The notes beneath the pieces were generated by a model. That model saw only the letters and a list, made by a program, of their open reading frames with translations, ran no database searches and was not told the DNA's origin. A stretch of 7,087 nt of DNA from Promethearchaeota archaeon. Lineage in GTDB: Archaea; Asgardarchaeota; Lokiarchaeia; Sigyniarchaeales; SOKP01. The stretch lies in the NCBI GenBank assembly GCA_019057355.1, contig DXJM01000038.1, positions 1-7,087 of the forward strand, in the 5' to 3' direction. Shown here in pieces: positions 5,878 to 7,087 of the stretch. Positions within the stretch are counted from its first letter, which is position 1; the number at the start of each line of letters is the position of its first letter. The position numbers and the translations under genes are program-made.

Positions 5878-6156
5878 ATAATCACCCATTCAGAGAACCA
5901 TAATTCGCCAAAAACAGGTTTAGAGAAAATTATCGATTTTATTAACTCGAAAGAAGTAAATCATCCAATTTCAATAACAGAAGTTGTTGAAAAAACTGAA
6001 TTATCTTGGACATATGTGAGAAAAATGCTTGAACAACTAAAAAGAGATTTCGTAGGTTTAAATTTTGAAAAATCGGGAAGTACTTGGATTGCTTGGAAAG
6101 ATAGGTTGAAAATTACCAAAAGATTGGATAATACGTGTGGGCATCTTCTCAAATAA
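5878..6156 (+). pseudogene. Small winged-helix DNA-binding protein; frame intact but no standard start codon (possible remnant)
   Basis: From the in-frame TAA at 5875-5877 the frame stays open for 92 codons to the TAA at 6154-6156. The translation looks like real protein. A first helix (GLEKIIDFINSKEV) is followed by a helix-turn-helix (ISITEVVEKTELSWTYVRKMLEQLKR) and a two-strand wing (FVGLNFEKSGSTWIAWKD), the pattern of winged-helix regulators. No ATG, GTG or TTG occurs in frame before the first helix; the first GTG and ATG lie inside the recognition helix. A GTG at 5871 is in another frame and meets a stop after 10 codons. Possibilities are a non-standard start such as ATA or ATC at 5878-5883, a frameshift near 5875-5900 (natural or from assembly), or a decaying gene. 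It probably bound DNA as a local regulator. It converges on the next gene, with 40 bases between. Confidence 0.55.
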
Positions 6157-6196
6157 CTAAAGGCATTCTTTTAATAAGAGTAGGTGAGATTTTGTG

Positions 6197-7048
6197 TTAA
6201 TATCCCAAGAAATCAGAAACATCCGAACTTTTCGCTAATTTGATATCATGATAGTTAATGACGATATTGATCAAAAAATCCAAGTATTCTCTTTCAATTT
6301 TAACATGCATTACTTTTTGGAAATGATCTAATATTCTTTTTGAAGTAAATTCTTCATTTTCTTTCAAGTTGTTATTAAATTTTATAATCTCATTCGATAA
6401 TTCAAAAGCTTTTATAATCTCATTTTTTATCACAATTAGACTAGATTTTGTATATTCCTCATCTAAGAATTTTTGGGTAATGATCCTCTCAATTTTCATG
6501 TTTTTTGGTCTAATCACATTATCTCTATCTTGAATAACTTTATTAGTTGTACCAATAACTACGGAGTTCTTATATTTTTTTTTAGATTTAATAAAATTCT
6601 CACGATTCATAACGAGAAGACTGAAGCCAAACGTGTCTTTAAAAATATATTCAAATAAGTTAACTAAATGTTTTTTTACAACTTCTATATTATTCAAATA
6701 AATAACACTTTTGTTGGAGAAGCCACATCGGAGGAGAAATGTTAGAACTTCAGCAGGAACATTGATTCTAATAAGATATATATCAATTTGCTCTTCATCA
6801 GGAATCCCCCCCATATCAATTTTATGTTCTGTTTCTATTTGTGGAATCCCAATTATAAAGTCTGATAAAGAAACATCTCGAACTTGTAAATTTTTATCAA
6901 TATATGCAATGAAGGAATGTTCGCATATTAAATCTGTGGAGACATTTATTGCAGCAAGACCTCTCTTACTATTAGAAATAATGTTTTCCTCAACTTCAAT
7001 GATTCCAAATTTTGAGCATACTGGACATGCAATTTCTACTTTTACCAT
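6197..7048 (-). CDS. Uncharacterised protein with N-terminal CxxC...CxH putative zinc site
   Basis: I do not recognise an experimentally described family for this 283-residue soluble protein. Its N-terminal 65 residues carry C8-P-V-C11 and C42-E-H44, a plausible zinc site. They also carry an acidic VEEN turn and the stretch HSFIAYIDKNLQVRD, which resembles conserved N-termini I associate with Asgard archaeal hypothetical proteins (a memory-based impression). A middle region (about 85-200) looks alpha/beta, with strands IDIYLIRI, SVIYLNN, FSLLVMN and NSVVIGT. The C-terminal part (about 200-270) is mostly helical, including a repeated NEIIK (209-213 and 219-223). There is no signal peptide or membrane helix. 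The ATG is preceded by aggtagg with about 8 bases spacing, a weak ribosome site, and an A/T-only run lies about 30 bases upstream. Function is unknown; a ligand-sensing or regulatory role is only a guess. Confidence 0.75.
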   Translation of the reverse strand: MVKVEIACPVCSKFGIIEVEENIISNSKRGLAAINVSTDLICEHSFIAYIDKNLQVRDVSLSDFIIGIPQIETEHKIDMGGIPDEEQIDIYLIRINVPAEVLTFLLRCGFSNKSVIYLNNIEVVKKHLVNLFEYIFKDTFGFSLLVMNRENFIKSKKKYKNSVVIGTTNKVIQDRDNVIRPKNMKIERIITQKFLDEEYTKSSLIVIKNEIIKAFELSNEIIKFNNNLKENEEFTSKRILDHFQKVMHVKIEREYLDFLINIVINYHDIKLAKSSDVSDFLGY

Positions 7049-7087
7049 AAAAATAACCTACCTTTAGAACTATTTTTTTATTTCTAT

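Noticed and set aside
5961..6152. Minus-strand 63-codon frame over the winged-helix region
   Set aside because: The plus-strand frame gives a coherent winged-helix sequence; the minus-strand peptide does not resemble any fold.
6711..7067. 118-codon plus-strand open frame opposite the CxxC protein gene
   Set aside because: It lies almost wholly antisense to a better-supported gene, and its peptide (many Ser, Ile and Cys, no domain pattern) looks like a reverse-strand shadow.

Overview
The window looks like a stretch of archaeal chromosome, most plausibly from an Asgard (Promethearchaeota, Lokiarchaeia-like) archaeon. This placement is inference from content. The DNA is strongly A+T rich, TATA-like boxes lie about 23-45 bases before several start codons, Shine-Dalgarno sequences are mostly absent, and oligo-T tracts follow several genes. 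It also encodes an archaemetzincin, a presenilin-type protease and a CxxC protein whose N-terminus resembles conserved proteins I associate with Asgard genomes. No rRNA, tRNA, CRISPR array, insertion sequence or long repeat is visible.

Layout: (1) 61-1032 (+) is a GDP-mannose 4,6-dehydratase-like SDR enzyme and 1197-2444 (+) is a GT4 glycosyltransferase. Together they form a small surface-sugar or glycolipid module, but they are separated by oligo-T tracts and a new TATA box. (2) 2452-3228 (-) is an archaemetzincin (M54 zinc protease) that converges on the glycosyltransferase with a 7-base gap. (3) 3367-4407 (+) is a nine-helix GxGD intramembrane protease of the presenilin family, transcribed divergently from the archaemetzincin. 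(4) 4574-5761 (+) is a 3-hydroxyacyl-CoA dehydrogenase of fatty-acid or butyrate-type metabolism. (5) 5878-6156 (+) is an uninterrupted reading frame for a small winged-helix protein that has no ordinary start codon. (6) 6197-7048 (-) is a protein of unknown function with a CxxC...CxH candidate metal site.

The most exciting content is the divergent protease pair. The membrane protein carries the WD and GxGD aspartates, and the residues around its active site resemble eukaryotic presenilin (KGP after helix 6, GxGDxxFYS in helix 7, LPxLPISI before helix 9) more than I would expect for a generic archaeal homologue. Its PAL motif reads PGL. The neighbouring archaemetzincin has a zinc-binding motif stretched by one residue. 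The other genes look like unlinked neighbours, each with its own candidate promoter, so no large operon is evident.
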